Shown piece by piece: positions 45,139 through 56,400 of a DNA stretch of 64,000 nt. The translations under genes and the position numbers were made by a program. The number at the start of each line of letters is the position of its first letter. Position 1 is the stretch's first letter. Under the pieces are notes generated by a model. That model was given only the letters and a program-made list of their open reading frames with translations, was not told where the DNA came from and made no database searches. This DNA comes from JAVBKX01 sp031553835 (lineage in GTDB: Bacteria > Bacteroidota > Bacteroidia > Bacteroidales > Azobacteroidaceae): the NCBI GenBank assembly GCA_031553835.1, contig JAVBKX010000010.1, positions 94,693-158,692 of the forward strand, in the 5' to 3' direction.

Positions 45139-48100
45139 TTACAAGTTAATTTTCACTCCTATATTAAAAGAGCGGGTTTGAGGAATCAATCCGGCATCTA
45201 TACCTTGATACAATACATTATTACCATACGCAAATTCAGGATCCGCACCCAGATATTTGGTAAAAGTATAAATATTGCTAACAGAACCCCACACGGTTAA
45301 TCCTTGAATATAGGTAAGCTGTAAAGGTAATGTATAAGATAAAGACAAGGATTTGAATCGAAGATAAGAACCATCTTCAATCCAGCGATCGGAAAAACGG
45401 GCGTTACCCATCGGGTCGCCATACGTTGCCCGGGGAATGCTGGTAACCTGCCCTTCGGCCACCCAACGGTTTTGCATGGCGGTCGAAGCATTGTATTCAT
45501 TTTTCCCTGACTCCAAATTGGCTCTCAATGCATTATACACATCATTTCCATAAGAATATGTAAACAAGGCATCTAATGAAAATTTCTTCCAATTGACATT
45601 AAAGTTGAAATTTCCATACAAATCCGGATTCGGATCTCCAATCACTTGCATATCGTTTTCGTCAATGATACCATCTTGTTTTACTTCTGCAAAATACATG
45701 TCTCCTGCTTCAAAAGCTTTCAACTGTCCCGATTTGCTCATAATAAACAAATTAGCATCCTGCGCCTCTGCTTTTGATGCGAGTACGCCTTTTGTCTTAT
45801 ATCCGTAAAACACTCCGGCGGGCTGGCCTTCTTCCGTGAGGATGACAGCTCCGGCTATTTCAGTCGGGAAAGAACCATTGGGCAAAGAAGTGATCTCATT
45901 TTTATAATGCCCCATTGATGCTCCGAAATTCACTTTCCAATCACGTAAATCGAGTAACCTCAGACCTGTTGACAACTCATAGCCTTTGTTAGACAGTTCT
46001 CCTTCATTACACCAATAATACATTAAACCGGCTTCTTCATTCAATTTTTTACGGGTCAACAGATCACTTGTAGTGGATGCATAAATTTTTCCCTTCAACC
46101 ACCAAAGATTATTAAAAAAACTGGCATCAAATCCGGCAAATGACATGGCTGTTTGTTCCCATTTCAATTGTTCGTTTCCGATGTTACTCAACACCAATCC
46201 ATAGGCTCCTCCATTAAATTTCATAGAAGAAAAGAAAGTACGATTGGCATTATTCGGCAGATTATCATTTCCTGAAATTCCATACCCGGCGCTCAACTTA
46301 AAATAATTGACAGGTTGAATATTTTTCATAAAACTTTCGGAAGAAAGTATCCATCCTGCCGATACAGAAGGAAAGCATCCCCATGCAATTCCACCCATGT
46401 GAAGAGCATTATTGGCATCCGTTCCAAAACGGGAGGAACCATCCAAAGCTGTAGTGACATTTAATAAATAACGATTCAAATAAGCATAATCAACATTAGC
46501 ATACCATGACATTGATTTCCATGAATCGTCTATCCCTGTCGCATATTTATTCAATGCGGCTGCTTTTACCTGGGCTGTTTTATCATCTACATTATATCCA
46601 TTGTCATAATGTGACCGATAAGTATCAGAAAAAAAGCGGTAACCACCATATACATCCAGATTATGCACGCTATTTTTTACTACATTCCAATCCAAACGAG
46701 CTTCAGCGGAAACTGAGGTATGCCTATTCATCAGGTCTTGTACCCGGTTCAATCCAATACCATAAATTTCTCCTTGTTCATTATACAAGGATTGTTCCAC
46801 TGTTCCATAATCGGGAACAAAGGAGTTTTCATCCAGTTTATTCCAGACAAAGGCAAACAAAGCACTGATTTCCAATTTATTTGGCAAAATAGTATAAGAA
46901 GGACGTAAAACTGTATTCAAAGCATATTGTTTCGATTCTCCCCGGCCTGCATTGATAAGAGCTAATGGATTGCCCACTCTTAATTCGTCCACATTACTTA
47001 AACGAGTACTTAAATTACCGGAATTTGTATATAAATATTCTTTGTAAAGAGGAGACTTTATTAAGGCAAGATAGTACGGGGAAGAAACACTATCAATTCC
47101 ATCATTCCTAAGGTCGTGAATAGTTTGTGCAAAACCTATATCAAACTTCATGCTCAATCGCTCAGACATTTTGACATCAGAATTGAAACGAACATTTAAC
47201 CTGTTGAATTCCGTATTCTTTATATTTCCATCTCCCTGTGCATATCCTAATGAAAGCGAATAAAGAGCAATATCATCCCCTCCCTGTACGCTAATACCAT
47301 AATTTTGCATCATAGCTCCCCGATTGATCAAATCAAGCCAATCTGTATTATTATGAACGGATTTATAATATGATCGGGAAGGATCATCATCCAAAAATCG
47401 GTATTTATCAACAGCAGAAGAGTTGGAAAATTTTTGACTCAAGACATCAGAAGCATACACACGATAATTGTCGGCATCCATTACCGGAATAGAATTAAAA
47501 GGCGACCTGTACCCAATCGACATCGAAGCGGCTACACTTGTTGCCATCGATACTCCTCTTTTGGTGTCGATCAACACCACTCCATTCGCGCCTTTCGCGC
47601 CATAAAGAGATGTTCCAGTCTTTAGTACCGTGATTTTTTGAACATCATTCGGATCTATTACAGCCAACGGGTTTTTGAAAAACCCTTCATGCATGGATGC
47701 ATCCCCATCCTGGACTTGCCATATCACTCCATCCACAATATAAAGTGGTTGTGCTGTAGCATTTAATGAGTTCAAACCATTCACAAAAATTGCAGAGCCT
47801 CCTCCCGGTATGCCGGAATGGGTAATAGCTCGAAGATGGCCAGCCATACGCGCTGTAATATCTTCATCAATGGTCAGGATATTAGGCGAAAAATCGGCTA
47901 TAGAGGAAAAACCGTTGGGCGAAAAAACAGCATCATCATAGAAAGCTGTCTTTCCAACCGGCTTTAGCATATAAACCGTTAACTCGCTCCGGCCCTTTAA
48001 AGCAACCATTTGTGTTTGATATCCGGGAGCTTCGACTAAAAAAGAAACATCTTTTCGGGGAACTTTAATTTCAAAAGCGCCATCATCTTCCGTCATCGCT

Positions 48101-48351
48101 GAAATTTTTTCCGAAACCACCGTGAGTCTGGCTCCTGCAAAACCTTGTTTTGTAGAAGCATCCACCACTCGTCCTTTCATCACAAGAAAAGATTTTTCAG
48201 ATACATTTTGTGCATCTGCATCCTTAGAATCGGTCTCGCTGCTTTGAGCATTTGCAACCACAACCATCAGCAAAGCTGAAGTAATCAACCCGCATATTTT
48301 AAGAAATTGCATGCGGTATCTGTTCATATTTTTTAAATGCGTTTTTTCCAT
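45139..48351 (-). CDS. SusC-like TonB-dependent transporter with atypical plug start (fasciclin locus, pair 2)
   Basis: 1070 residues. A signal peptide (to VVANAQ) and a carboxypeptidase-regulatory-like domain (MKGRVVDASTKQGFAGARLTVV) are present. The usual EVVVVGYG TonB-box region and the LQGRVAGV segment of SusC are absent; instead VGKTAFYDDAVFSPNG and ITARMAGHLRAITHSG lie in that place. Later plug motifs are kept: PLYIVDGVIWQVQ and SLYGAKGANGVVLIDTKRG. The barrel ends RSFNIGVKINL. So it is a real SusC relative with a divergent N-terminal plug. It lies 14 bases after a fasciclin lipoprotein gene and 27 before its SusD. In-frame Met codons at 48327 and 48312 are other possible starts. Confidence 0.9.
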   Translation of the reverse strand: MEKTHLKNMNRYRMQFLKICGLITSALLMVVVANAQSSETDSKDADAQNVSEKSFLVMKGRVVDASTKQGFAGARLTVVSEKISAMTEDDGAFEIKVPRKDVSFLVEAPGYQTQMVALKGRSELTVYMLKPVGKTAFYDDAVFSPNGFSSIADFSPNILTIDEDITARMAGHLRAITHSGIPGGGSAIFVNGLNSLNATAQPLYIVDGVIWQVQDGDASMHEGFFKNPLAVIDPNDVQKITVLKTGTSLYGAKGANGVVLIDTKRGVSMATSVAASMSIGYRSPFNSIPVMDADNYRVYASDVLSQKFSNSSAVDKYRFLDDDPSRSYYKSVHNNTDWLDLINRGAMMQNYGISVQGGDDIALYSLSLGYAQGDGNIKNTEFNRLNVRFNSDVKMSERLSMKFDIGFAQTIHDLRNDGIDSVSSPYYLALIKSPLYKEYLYTNSGNLSTRLSNVDELRVGNPLALINAGRGESKQYALNTVLRPSYTILPNKLEISALFAFVWNKLDENSFVPDYGTVEQSLYNEQGEIYGIGLNRVQDLMNRHTSVSAEARLDWNVVKNSVHNLDVYGGYRFFSDTYRSHYDNGYNVDDKTAQVKAAALNKYATGIDDSWKSMSWYANVDYAYLNRYLLNVTTALDGSSRFGTDANNALHMGGIAWGCFPSVSAGWILSSESFMKNIQPVNYFKLSAGYGISGNDNLPNNANRTFFSSMKFNGGAYGLVLSNIGNEQLKWEQTAMSFAGFDASFFNNLWWLKGKIYASTTSDLLTRKKLNEEAGLMYYWCNEGELSNKGYELSTGLRLLDLRDWKVNFGASMGHYKNEITSLPNGSFPTEIAGAVILTEEGQPAGVFYGYKTKGVLASKAEAQDANLFIMSKSGQLKAFEAGDMYFAEVKQDGIIDENDMQVIGDPNPDLYGNFNFNVNWKKFSLDALFTYSYGNDVYNALRANLESGKNEYNASTAMQNRWVAEGQVTSIPRATYGDPMGNARFSDRWIEDGSYLRFKSLSLSYTLPLQLTYIQGLTVWGSVSNIYTFTKYLGADPEFAYGNNVLYQGIDAGLIPQTRSFNIGVKINL

Positions 48352-48365
48352 TTGTATTACTTTCC

Positions 48366-49967
48366 TTAATTGTTGGGGACTGGTTCAAAAATAATTCTGT
48401 CAATACGAATTGTACGAGAAAATACTCCTTTATTAAAATCCTGAGCATTTACATTCGTTTTCACCAACAGTTTTGTAGAGTATTCCTGTTCATCAAGCCT
48501 ATGCAGCCCTTTTGCGAGATCAATTTCCCAAAGGCGATCATAATAATTGGAATAAGGAAACTCAAATTCCTTAAAAATCTGCAACCTCACATGACGAGTA
48601 CCACTGGTCAGTAAACTATTGGAATCGACAGTTTTACTGGCAGGTTTTCCATTGGTGCCAATATAGGTCAAATCAAACAAAAGTTTTGTACTATCCTTTG
48701 GCATTCCGTCAATAGCGCCCGGTAAACAATCAATATAAATATTATATTTGCCCGAAAGCACCCTGGGAATCGTAAATGTAACTCCCGGATTAGCAGATGC
48801 AGAGGTAGCTTTGACTTCAAGAAAAATTCCGCCGCTTACAAGGAAAGGTAAGTTTCCTTCAATCATCCACGCTGTTCCAACCGAATTTACACTATATGTA
48901 CGTCCAACATTATATTCACATTCCACCTGAATTTGTTTATTCCATGTTTCAGTGTTATCATACCTTACATGATCCGTAGAATAAATCAAACCGTTAGACG
49001 CTGTAGTTTGTGTACTTCCCGAAAACAAGTTGGCGGGATTATGCATAGTGCTTCTACCTGTTGACCTCAACGAATCTTTTGATGCCGGATCAAAAATTCG
49101 GCCCCGGTAAATCAAATCATTCACAATGGCCAATGAAGTCTGAACTCGTTGTATAGAATCGCTCTTTGCTGCATCTTTATTATAAACCTTAAAATAAGGA
49201 GATATGCGAGCATAAGCAGCATCCCATGCCTGATTGTCAGCTGCCAACATTGTATAAATCGAGTCTTCTGTATTAATGGCGCCCAAACCATAGAAGCGGT
49301 CATCCAACAAACGGTTGTACATTACTTTTACCGAATCATATATAGTTCGTCCATTTTTATCAATGTCGATCGGAGTACTTAACTCCGGATCAAATATTTC
49401 CTCATTAAAAGAGTTAAGGAAATGAGAGAGTTTCGACATCTCAGGCGCCACCGCGATATATTCAAATATGTTATAATGGAAAGGGATCGATGTTGCGATA
49501 GTATGCAACAACCCATTACCAGCCAATACATCGTGAGTTAGTATTGGCGCTCCGCCAAAAACAGTTCCATTTTCCGAGTAGGAATAAATTTTAAGATTTT
49601 TCATTCGTACCCATTTTCCCATAGGAATAGATGTTGAATTATTAAAACGGGCAAAATGATTTTTTACTATCAATTCAGCTTCTTCCTTAGTAATGGTATT
49701 GAGATCCACCTCGTCCAATGCTTCATTTACCGGAGCCCAAACAGTATATGTTTCTGTTGAAGACAACATGGTATCGCATCCTGCGATTTTGACCAATTGT
49801 GTAAATTTTGACAAACTGGCATCTTGTTTCAACAAGTCATACAGCGTTTCTGTCACAGCCGGCAAAGACTCCGATCGATCGTAATGCTTATCCCAATCAT
49901 CCTGACAACTATACGCCAGCAATCCGGTCAACGCCAGGATAATTATTATTAATTTACTTTTATTCAT
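48366..49967 (-). CDS. fasciclin (FAS1) domain lipoprotein C
   Basis: 533 residues from ATG 49967 (MNKSKLIIIILALTGLLAYSCQ), lipobox Cys21, then the acidic QDDWDKHYD typical of surface lipoproteins. One clear FAS1 domain spans about 35-165: TLYDLLKQDASLSKFTQLVK, then TYTVWAPVNEALDE, NHFAR and NGLLHTI. A second, degenerate FAS1-like region follows to about 320. The C-terminal 200 residues are a beta-rich domain (GKYNIYIDCLPG; RTIRIDRIIFEPVPNN) that resembles a carbohydrate-binding module and is related to the tail of fasciclin protein B upstream. It sits between SusD pair 1 and SusC pair 2, in the place where surface glycan-binding proteins are normally encoded. Confidence 0.83.
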   Translation of the reverse strand: MNKSKLIIIILALTGLLAYSCQDDWDKHYDRSESLPAVTETLYDLLKQDASLSKFTQLVKIAGCDTMLSSTETYTVWAPVNEALDEVDLNTITKEEAELIVKNHFARFNNSTSIPMGKWVRMKNLKIYSYSENGTVFGGAPILTHDVLAGNGLLHTIATSIPFHYNIFEYIAVAPEMSKLSHFLNSFNEEIFDPELSTPIDIDKNGRTIYDSVKVMYNRLLDDRFYGLGAINTEDSIYTMLAADNQAWDAAYARISPYFKVYNKDAAKSDSIQRVQTSLAIVNDLIYRGRIFDPASKDSLRSTGRSTMHNPANLFSGSTQTTASNGLIYSTDHVRYDNTETWNKQIQVECEYNVGRTYSVNSVGTAWMIEGNLPFLVSGGIFLEVKATSASANPGVTFTIPRVLSGKYNIYIDCLPGAIDGMPKDSTKLLFDLTYIGTNGKPASKTVDSNSLLTSGTRHVRLQIFKEFEFPYSNYYDRLWEIDLAKGLHRLDEQEYSTKLLVKTNVNAQDFNKGVFSRTIRIDRIIFEPVPNN

Positions 49968-49995
49968 ATTGTTCAATTTTAGTCTGTTAACATCA

Positions 49996-51858
49996 TCAAT
50001 CAACCGTTTCCTTATTCAAATAGCTGACCGGTACATATTCAAAATAATCCAAGCTGAATTCTCCAAATTCAGTTTGAATATTTTTTGCCCTCAAATAATG
50101 ATAATCATAATCGTGGAATGTGTAAGTTCCGATAATAATACGCAGACAAGAGCTTTGATTTCTTGCAGTCACATTACCATAATCCGGATTCATGTGAGCT
50201 TTTGCTCCTTTCATATAACCTTTGTTGCGCATCATTTTGTCATTTTCGACTCCATTGTCGGTAGTTTCAGAATCTGCGATCCATCCGATAGAAGGATCTG
50301 TTCCCCGAGTATAAAAGTCAATGGGAATACCAACAATTTGTCCATCAAAAAACACCTGGGTAATACCACCCCAATCGCGGCTACTATATCCCATCCGCAC
50401 TTCATACGTTCCGGGAGGAATCGGAGGCAAACGCCAGGTAAAGTCATACCAGCCTCGAATACTTACCTGATCGGCCTGATAATCTCCCCAACACTCGCAA
50501 GCCCAAAAAATTATTTGAGTAGCATCATTAAATTGGAGAGCTTTGCCACAATAGTCCGGAGTTACCGTACGCGAATCATCTCTATTCCAACGGAAATTAT
50601 TGTTGGTTAATTCCGGAGCAAGAGAATACGGATCTATACGCATCCGTTTATTCAAAATATCGTTTTCCATCAAGTAGTCATCGCAAACTAAGACAGCTGT
50701 TAGAGAATGTACATATCCATTCATACCTTCAATGTTGCTTTTCAGTACATTCAAGCCCACAAAAGTTCCATTCCGTTGAGTATTAATCTGTACACTCTTA
50801 TCTTCTCCTCCCTCCGTATCCGGAGCTTTAATCTCCATCAAACGCTTATCCAACATTGTTTCATAATATTCATGTCGTTGGTTGTTAGCATAAGGAGTAG
50901 TAGTTCGTCCTGAATAAATCATGGTATTGGTTGCCATACGGCGATCCAACATGTGATAGGAGATAAATTTATTCAATGGATTTTTCCGACTGGTATAATC
51001 ATTTAAATCTTCTGAACCATAATATTGTTTAGCCAATGCAAGTAAAGCTGAAAAATCATTAATTCCCGCTTGCTTAAACACTTCGTCCGGTTCGGCAAAA
51101 AGGGTATATCCTAATTTTTTAGTACGAGGTATGGCTACGCTATATCCTGCACGCATCACCCTGTCAACACCCGGATCTGTATATGAATAATCATAAATTC
51201 CCAGGATTGAATCGATCAGATGCGTTTTTTCAAGGGCTTCTGCAAACAAAGTAAAACCGCCGGATTCCTGCATTATTGAAAGAAGGTCATCCATAGAAGG
51301 TCTGACTATCTTACTTACAATATGCACCACACCATTGTGCACTTCCCTGTCTTTACTTACAATCGGCGATTTTTTATTTACCAAAATGATCTGTTTTCCG
51401 CCTTGATTTGTATAAGAAATCGAGAGAAAACGGTCACTCATATTCACCGTGGGTAAAGCTCCTTCCTGAAAATCGGTAGAATAATACTCTTTCACTTCAT
51501 TCCTGATCACATGATTGTAAACAATGGTAGCTTTTTCTTCTTTTGTCAACTCATCATAAGTCAAGCCTTCTTCTTTGAGATAAAGATTAATGGCCGAATC
51601 GGTCGGGGCAAAACAAGTAAAATGACCATACACTGACAATAACGGCGCATTTCCCGATTCGTCAACAATACGGGAAAAGAGTGAAAGTGAATCATTTTTT
51701 TGGCAAAAAGAAGCTATCGTTTCACCCGTAAATGTATAATAAGCATCAGCGTCAATATCCTCGCTATTGCAGGATACGATTAATCCCGAGCCAATCAATG
51801 CGAGCATCAATACGCAAATAAATGCATGTTTGCTGTTTTCAAAAAATATTTGTTTCAT
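49996..51858 (-). CDS. fasciclin (FAS1) domain lipoprotein B
   Basis: 620 residues with a lipobox at Cys30 (GSGLIVSCNSEDID), again followed by acidic residues. The first FAS1 domain covers about 45-185: TIASFCQKNDSLSLFSRIVD, FTCFAPTDSAINLYL, YNHVIRNEV and HNGVVHIVSKIV. A second covers about 190-400: SGGFTLFAEALEKT, YTLFAEPDEVFKQ, SYHMLDRRM and NGYVHSLTAVLV. The remaining 220 residues are a beta-sandwich-like domain (PPIPPGTYEVRMGYSS, VFFDGQIVGIPIDFY, FSLDYFEYVPVSYL), probably a ligand-binding module. FAS1 domains mediate adhesion in eukaryotes and bacteria. It lies 15 bases after SusD pair 1 and 28 before fasciclin C. Confidence 0.86.
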   Translation of the reverse strand: MKQIFFENSKHAFICVLMLALIGSGLIVSCNSEDIDADAYYTFTGETIASFCQKNDSLSLFSRIVDESGNAPLLSVYGHFTCFAPTDSAINLYLKEEGLTYDELTKEEKATIVYNHVIRNEVKEYYSTDFQEGALPTVNMSDRFLSISYTNQGGKQIILVNKKSPIVSKDREVHNGVVHIVSKIVRPSMDDLLSIMQESGGFTLFAEALEKTHLIDSILGIYDYSYTDPGVDRVMRAGYSVAIPRTKKLGYTLFAEPDEVFKQAGINDFSALLALAKQYYGSEDLNDYTSRKNPLNKFISYHMLDRRMATNTMIYSGRTTTPYANNQRHEYYETMLDKRLMEIKAPDTEGGEDKSVQINTQRNGTFVGLNVLKSNIEGMNGYVHSLTAVLVCDDYLMENDILNKRMRIDPYSLAPELTNNNFRWNRDDSRTVTPDYCGKALQFNDATQIIFWACECWGDYQADQVSIRGWYDFTWRLPPIPPGTYEVRMGYSSRDWGGITQVFFDGQIVGIPIDFYTRGTDPSIGWIADSETTDNGVENDKMMRNKGYMKGAKAHMNPDYGNVTARNQSSCLRIIIGTYTFHDYDYHYLRAKNIQTEFGEFSLDYFEYVPVSYLNKETVD

Positions 51859-51873
51859 AATGACAATATTATT

Positions 51874-53430
51874 TTAGTTTTGCTGCGTATCTGAAGAAGT
51901 TGCATAAAACGGATTCTGCTTCAATGCTGTATTTTTCTTCAATTCATCTCTATGGATAGGCATATATAATGCATCGATATCATTCAACCGGCTTTTTGCA
52001 GTAGCCGGATCGATGGCTACATATTTCTTCATGAGGTAATTGCTGACCACATAGGTAGGACTTCCTTCCCTGTTGATCCGGCGCAATATATCGAAATAAC
52101 GTTTTCCTTCAAATAAAAACTCCCGTTGACGTTCATCAAAAACTAAGTTTCTCATATCCAACTGGCTGGTTTTGTATTTATCAAAATCCAGGGTAGCCTG
52201 TTGTTTATTGGCCCGTTCATAAGTTTTCAGAACCAAGTCAAACGCTTCCTGAAAATAAGAACTTCCTTTTTCCACCAAAGCTTCGGCTTTCATCAAATAA
52301 ACATCAGACAACCGATAAAAAATCCAATTGGTATAATAACTCTTGCTTGTACTATAACTCTGCAACGGGACATCTTGTCTATTTGTTACCGTAGGACTAA
52401 GATATGTAATGTATTTCACAATAGGGTAAAAAGTTCCATCATCACGTGTACAATAAGAATCGGCCTCCCGCAGATCTGAAGCCGCTTCAAATAGTTTGGG
52501 GCTTATTTTGCTAAAGTTAAATGCCGAAAGCGTATATTCTCCTCCCGTCGAATAAATTTTAGCGACCTTATTTTCCCTGCTATCCACTGATTGAAATTGC
52601 AACTCAAAAATACTTTCATCCGAATTGCCTTCATTAAAGAGTATCCGGCTATAATATTCTGCAATCTCCAACCTCCACTGATTTTCGGGATCATTCAGTA
52701 TTTTATCGCAATACATAATGCAATTATCATAATCATTCATCCACAGATATATATCGGCCAGCAGCGCCCAAATCGCTTTTTGAGTGATTTTACCTTTATC
52801 ATAAATTCGATTATTGGCATAACCAACAAGAGCCTCGTTTTCAACGGTTTTCAAATCATTTACTAAAAATCTGCACACTGAGTCGGATGAAGTTTGAGGC
52901 ACTTCAAATGGCTTCGTATCATCAGCGTATGGTGTAGTGATCAATGGAATATCCCGAAAAACACGCACCAATGTAAAATAACATAAAGCCCGGATTCCTG
53001 TTGCTTCCGCCAAATAAGCATTCAATTGACCTTGCGTAAAATTCGGATCTTCTTTCTGCACTTCCGGCGCATATTCAAGAACGGTATTACAATAATTAAT
53101 CACTTTATAATAATCGCCCCAGGAAGTATATGAGTTTGAAGAAGTAAATGTCAAATTCAACAAATTCGTTAAATCATCTCCGGTATTACTTCCTGCCGCA
53201 GCATTATCCGAGCGGGCTTCTCCCCACACCACCATGCGCTCCATAAAACCATCTTCGGTCATTCCTCGATAACAGGAAGCAAGTACACTTTGCACATCAC
53301 TTTCATCTTTCCAATAGTCCTCAAACACCGTTTCCGAAGGTGGTGTTATATTAAACCAGTCGTCACAAGCTGTCATCCCGATTAACGCAGAGACAAACAA
53401 TGCTATATGTATAAAAATATTTTTTTTCAT
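51874..53430 (-). CDS. SusD-like lipoprotein (fasciclin locus, pair 1)
   Basis: 518 residues, lipobox LIGMTACDDWFNITPPSE, the standard opening of RagB/SusD proteins, with acidic residues after the Cys. SusD helices include VQSVLASCYRGMTEDGFMERMVVWGEARSDN, YFTLVRVFRDIPL, IFYRLSDVYLMKAEALVEKG and the C-terminal RQREFLFEGKRYFDILRRI. The end ALKQNPFY is typical. It pairs with the SusC encoded 22 bases upstream and precedes two fasciclin genes. Confidence 0.95.
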   Translation of the reverse strand: MKKNIFIHIALFVSALIGMTACDDWFNITPPSETVFEDYWKDESDVQSVLASCYRGMTEDGFMERMVVWGEARSDNAAAGSNTGDDLTNLLNLTFTSSNSYTSWGDYYKVINYCNTVLEYAPEVQKEDPNFTQGQLNAYLAEATGIRALCYFTLVRVFRDIPLITTPYADDTKPFEVPQTSSDSVCRFLVNDLKTVENEALVGYANNRIYDKGKITQKAIWALLADIYLWMNDYDNCIMYCDKILNDPENQWRLEIAEYYSRILFNEGNSDESIFELQFQSVDSRENKVAKIYSTGGEYTLSAFNFSKISPKLFEAASDLREADSYCTRDDGTFYPIVKYITYLSPTVTNRQDVPLQSYSTSKSYYTNWIFYRLSDVYLMKAEALVEKGSSYFQEAFDLVLKTYERANKQQATLDFDKYKTSQLDMRNLVFDERQREFLFEGKRYFDILRRINREGSPTYVVSNYLMKKYVAIDPATAKSRLNDIDALYMPIHRDELKKNTALKQNPFYATSSDTQQN

Positions 53431-53452
53431 ATCTATACTCTTAATTAAACCG

Positions 53453-56400
53453 TTAAAAGCCCACCGTTACACCCAAAGTAAAATATAAGGGCCGGGGTGT
53501 CTTGTTTTCATCTCTACTCACATTGAACATATTCTTGATATCAGTTGACGGAGCTACTTCCGGATCCACACCCGTATATTTGGTCCATGTCAATAAGTTA
53601 TTGAAAGTAAGGTAAAGATTCAATTGATTCAACATCCACGGACGCAACAATTGCCGATCAAACTCATAACCAAATGTTAATGTCTTGAAACGCAAGAAAG
53701 AACCATCTTCCACATATCGGTCGCTTCCTAAACTATTGAAACTTTGCGCTCCGGCATGTACAACATCATTTTGGTCTGACATCGCCGGATAAACCATTAA
53801 TGCTCTGGGCATTTCTGTATTGTCCCCATTTTTTCTCCAACGCCAGTTGACGGCGATCGACTGGTTTCGTCCATCGCTCATGCTTTCGGCATTCAGCCGC
53901 GATATGTTTAATACTTTGCTGCCATAGCGGAAATTAAAAAATGCATTAAGCATAAAGTTCTTATACCGGATCGTCGTTCCAAATCCGCCATTCATTTCCG
54001 GATTGCTATTGCCTAAATATACAATATCCAATTCATCGATAATACCATCATGATTAATATCTTCATAGATAGCATCTCCTCCCCGGAAACGATATGCGGT
54101 TGGAGTACCATACGCAAAATACATCGGTACCGGATCTCCATTACTATCCACAATTACATTGCCGGCAACATCTTTAGCTACAGGCGCCGTCCCATTGTTA
54201 GCAACAGCTTCTTCATACTTATCATACTGATATACCCCCTTATACCGGAATCCATAGATAGACCCCAATGCATTATTAGGCTGAATACGAGTCAAATAAG
54301 AGCCATTCTCATAGTTAAAATCTTTATTATATGTATTCAAAAATGATTGCGGCATAGAAACAATATTATTGATCTGGTTCGATAAATTCATGTTTACATC
54401 TACTGTGAAGCCTCCGGCCTGAATCATTTTATTGGTTGATAAATTAAACTCCCAACCCATGTTATCCACAGTTCCGGCATTGACATAAGATAATTCGCCA
54501 AACCCTGCAGACGAAGGAATAGGCTGGCCTTCAACCAACAAGTCTTTTGTCCTTTTGGTATATACATTCATATCAATTGTATATTTGTAATCAAACAGGC
54601 TTACATCAAGCCCAAGATTGTAAGAAGAGGATTGCTCCCACTTCAAATTAGCCAATTTGAGAGACGATGGAACGACTGCCGATCCAAGCAGGTAGCTGCC
54701 ATAAGAACCATACCGGCTGTAATATAAATAATCTTTCCCCGGCGAGTTACCGACAATACCAAAACCGGCACGAATACCTAACTCACTTAACCATGATTTG
54801 GACGGATCCATAAAAACTTCATCCGAGATAATCCATTTTCCGGAAACGGCAGGGAAATTTCCCCAGCGATTATTATATCCGAAACGGGTATCCCCGTCTC
54901 TACGGATGGAAGCATCTAAGATATATCGCCCTTTATATGTATAGTGAACCCGGCCTAATACACCCATCGTACGCCGTTGCCCTTTGGGATTGTCAATTTC
55001 TTTATAAGAAGCCGGTGTTGAAGGATCTGTAATATGAGATGAAGGAATACCGTAACTTTCAATCTTTTGATTGCGATTATCTACAGAAGACAGCTGCCAC
55101 GAACCGTATGCAATGAAACTATGATCTTCACCCAAATTAGGAGAATAGGTCAGGTTTTGATCGGAATAAATCGACAACGATTCAAATTCTTCACTTTTAG
55201 CATAATCTGCCCAAGAATTGGTTGGACCATAAGGAATTAGTTCTAACGGAAGAAAATTCTTATTATTCTTATTATTGATATCAAAAGAGACATATCCACT
55301 ATAACGAAGCGTGGTAACAGATGGGTCCAAAATATCATAACGTAATGATAATTTAGGTGTTATCCTTACTTCCAATTCGTCATTGACCGCCAAGTGAGCC
55401 AACGCCACTGGATTCAACAATCTATTTTGAATTCCTTCAGGATCAATTTCTTCATTTTGACGGACAACATAATAATCATTGGTATTATTTCCCGCTGCAT
55501 CCTGCCGGTAAATAGCCACATTTGGCATTTTTTGGTAAGCCATTCCTAATAAATTCTCAGATAATCCTAAACTTCCATCCCAATTTTTCTCAAACGCTGC
55601 CAAACTTTTATCATTGTCTGTATATGCAATCGCCAACTCCGAACCAAACAATATCCGGTCCGACACCTGATAATCTAACGCCATACGGGTACTAAACCGT
55701 TTTAATTGTTGTTCTATCACCGTACCGCTTTCATCATAATAACCGAATGACATCCTAAACCGGGCTTTGTCACCTCCTCCGGAAACCGTAAGGTTGTGAT
55801 CCCAGGTGTATCCATACTGAGTAACGGCATCAACCCAGTCTGTATTTTCATTATATTCCTGATATTCGGAAAAAGTCGGATCATAGTTGAAAACCGGTCG
55901 CTGAGTTTGCCACTGATCCTGATTTGGATTAAAATAGGCCTGTTTCATCATCATAGTATAGTCATCACCATTCAGCATCTTCAATCCGGAAGGTTGTTTT
56001 TTTCCGGAGAAACGTAATGAATATTGTACGCGGGTAGGCCCTTTCACTCCTTTTTTAGTACGGATGGCAATTACTCCATTCGCTCCTTTCGCACCCCAGA
56101 TAGCAGCAGTAGAACCATCTTTCATTACAGTGATTTCTTCAATGTCTTCCGGGTTAATATTCAACATATTAGCAAATTGTTCCTGATTTGCGGATGCATA
56201 ATCAAAATTCGCATTCAGGTTGTTTTCATAAGGCACATCATTGACAATGATAAGAGGTTGCGCATTAGCGCTCAACGTGGATGTACCTCGAATACGAAGC
56301 TGTGAACCGGCGCCCAGGTTACCACTGTTACTAACAATGTCCAATCCGGCAATACGTCCCTGCAAGGCATCATCAATAGAAGCAACAGACAATCCTTCAA

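Noticed and set aside
49969..50610. Plus-strand reading frame (213 codons) opposite fasciclin protein B
   Set aside because: It is the complement of conserved beta-domain sequence and has no recognisable domain.
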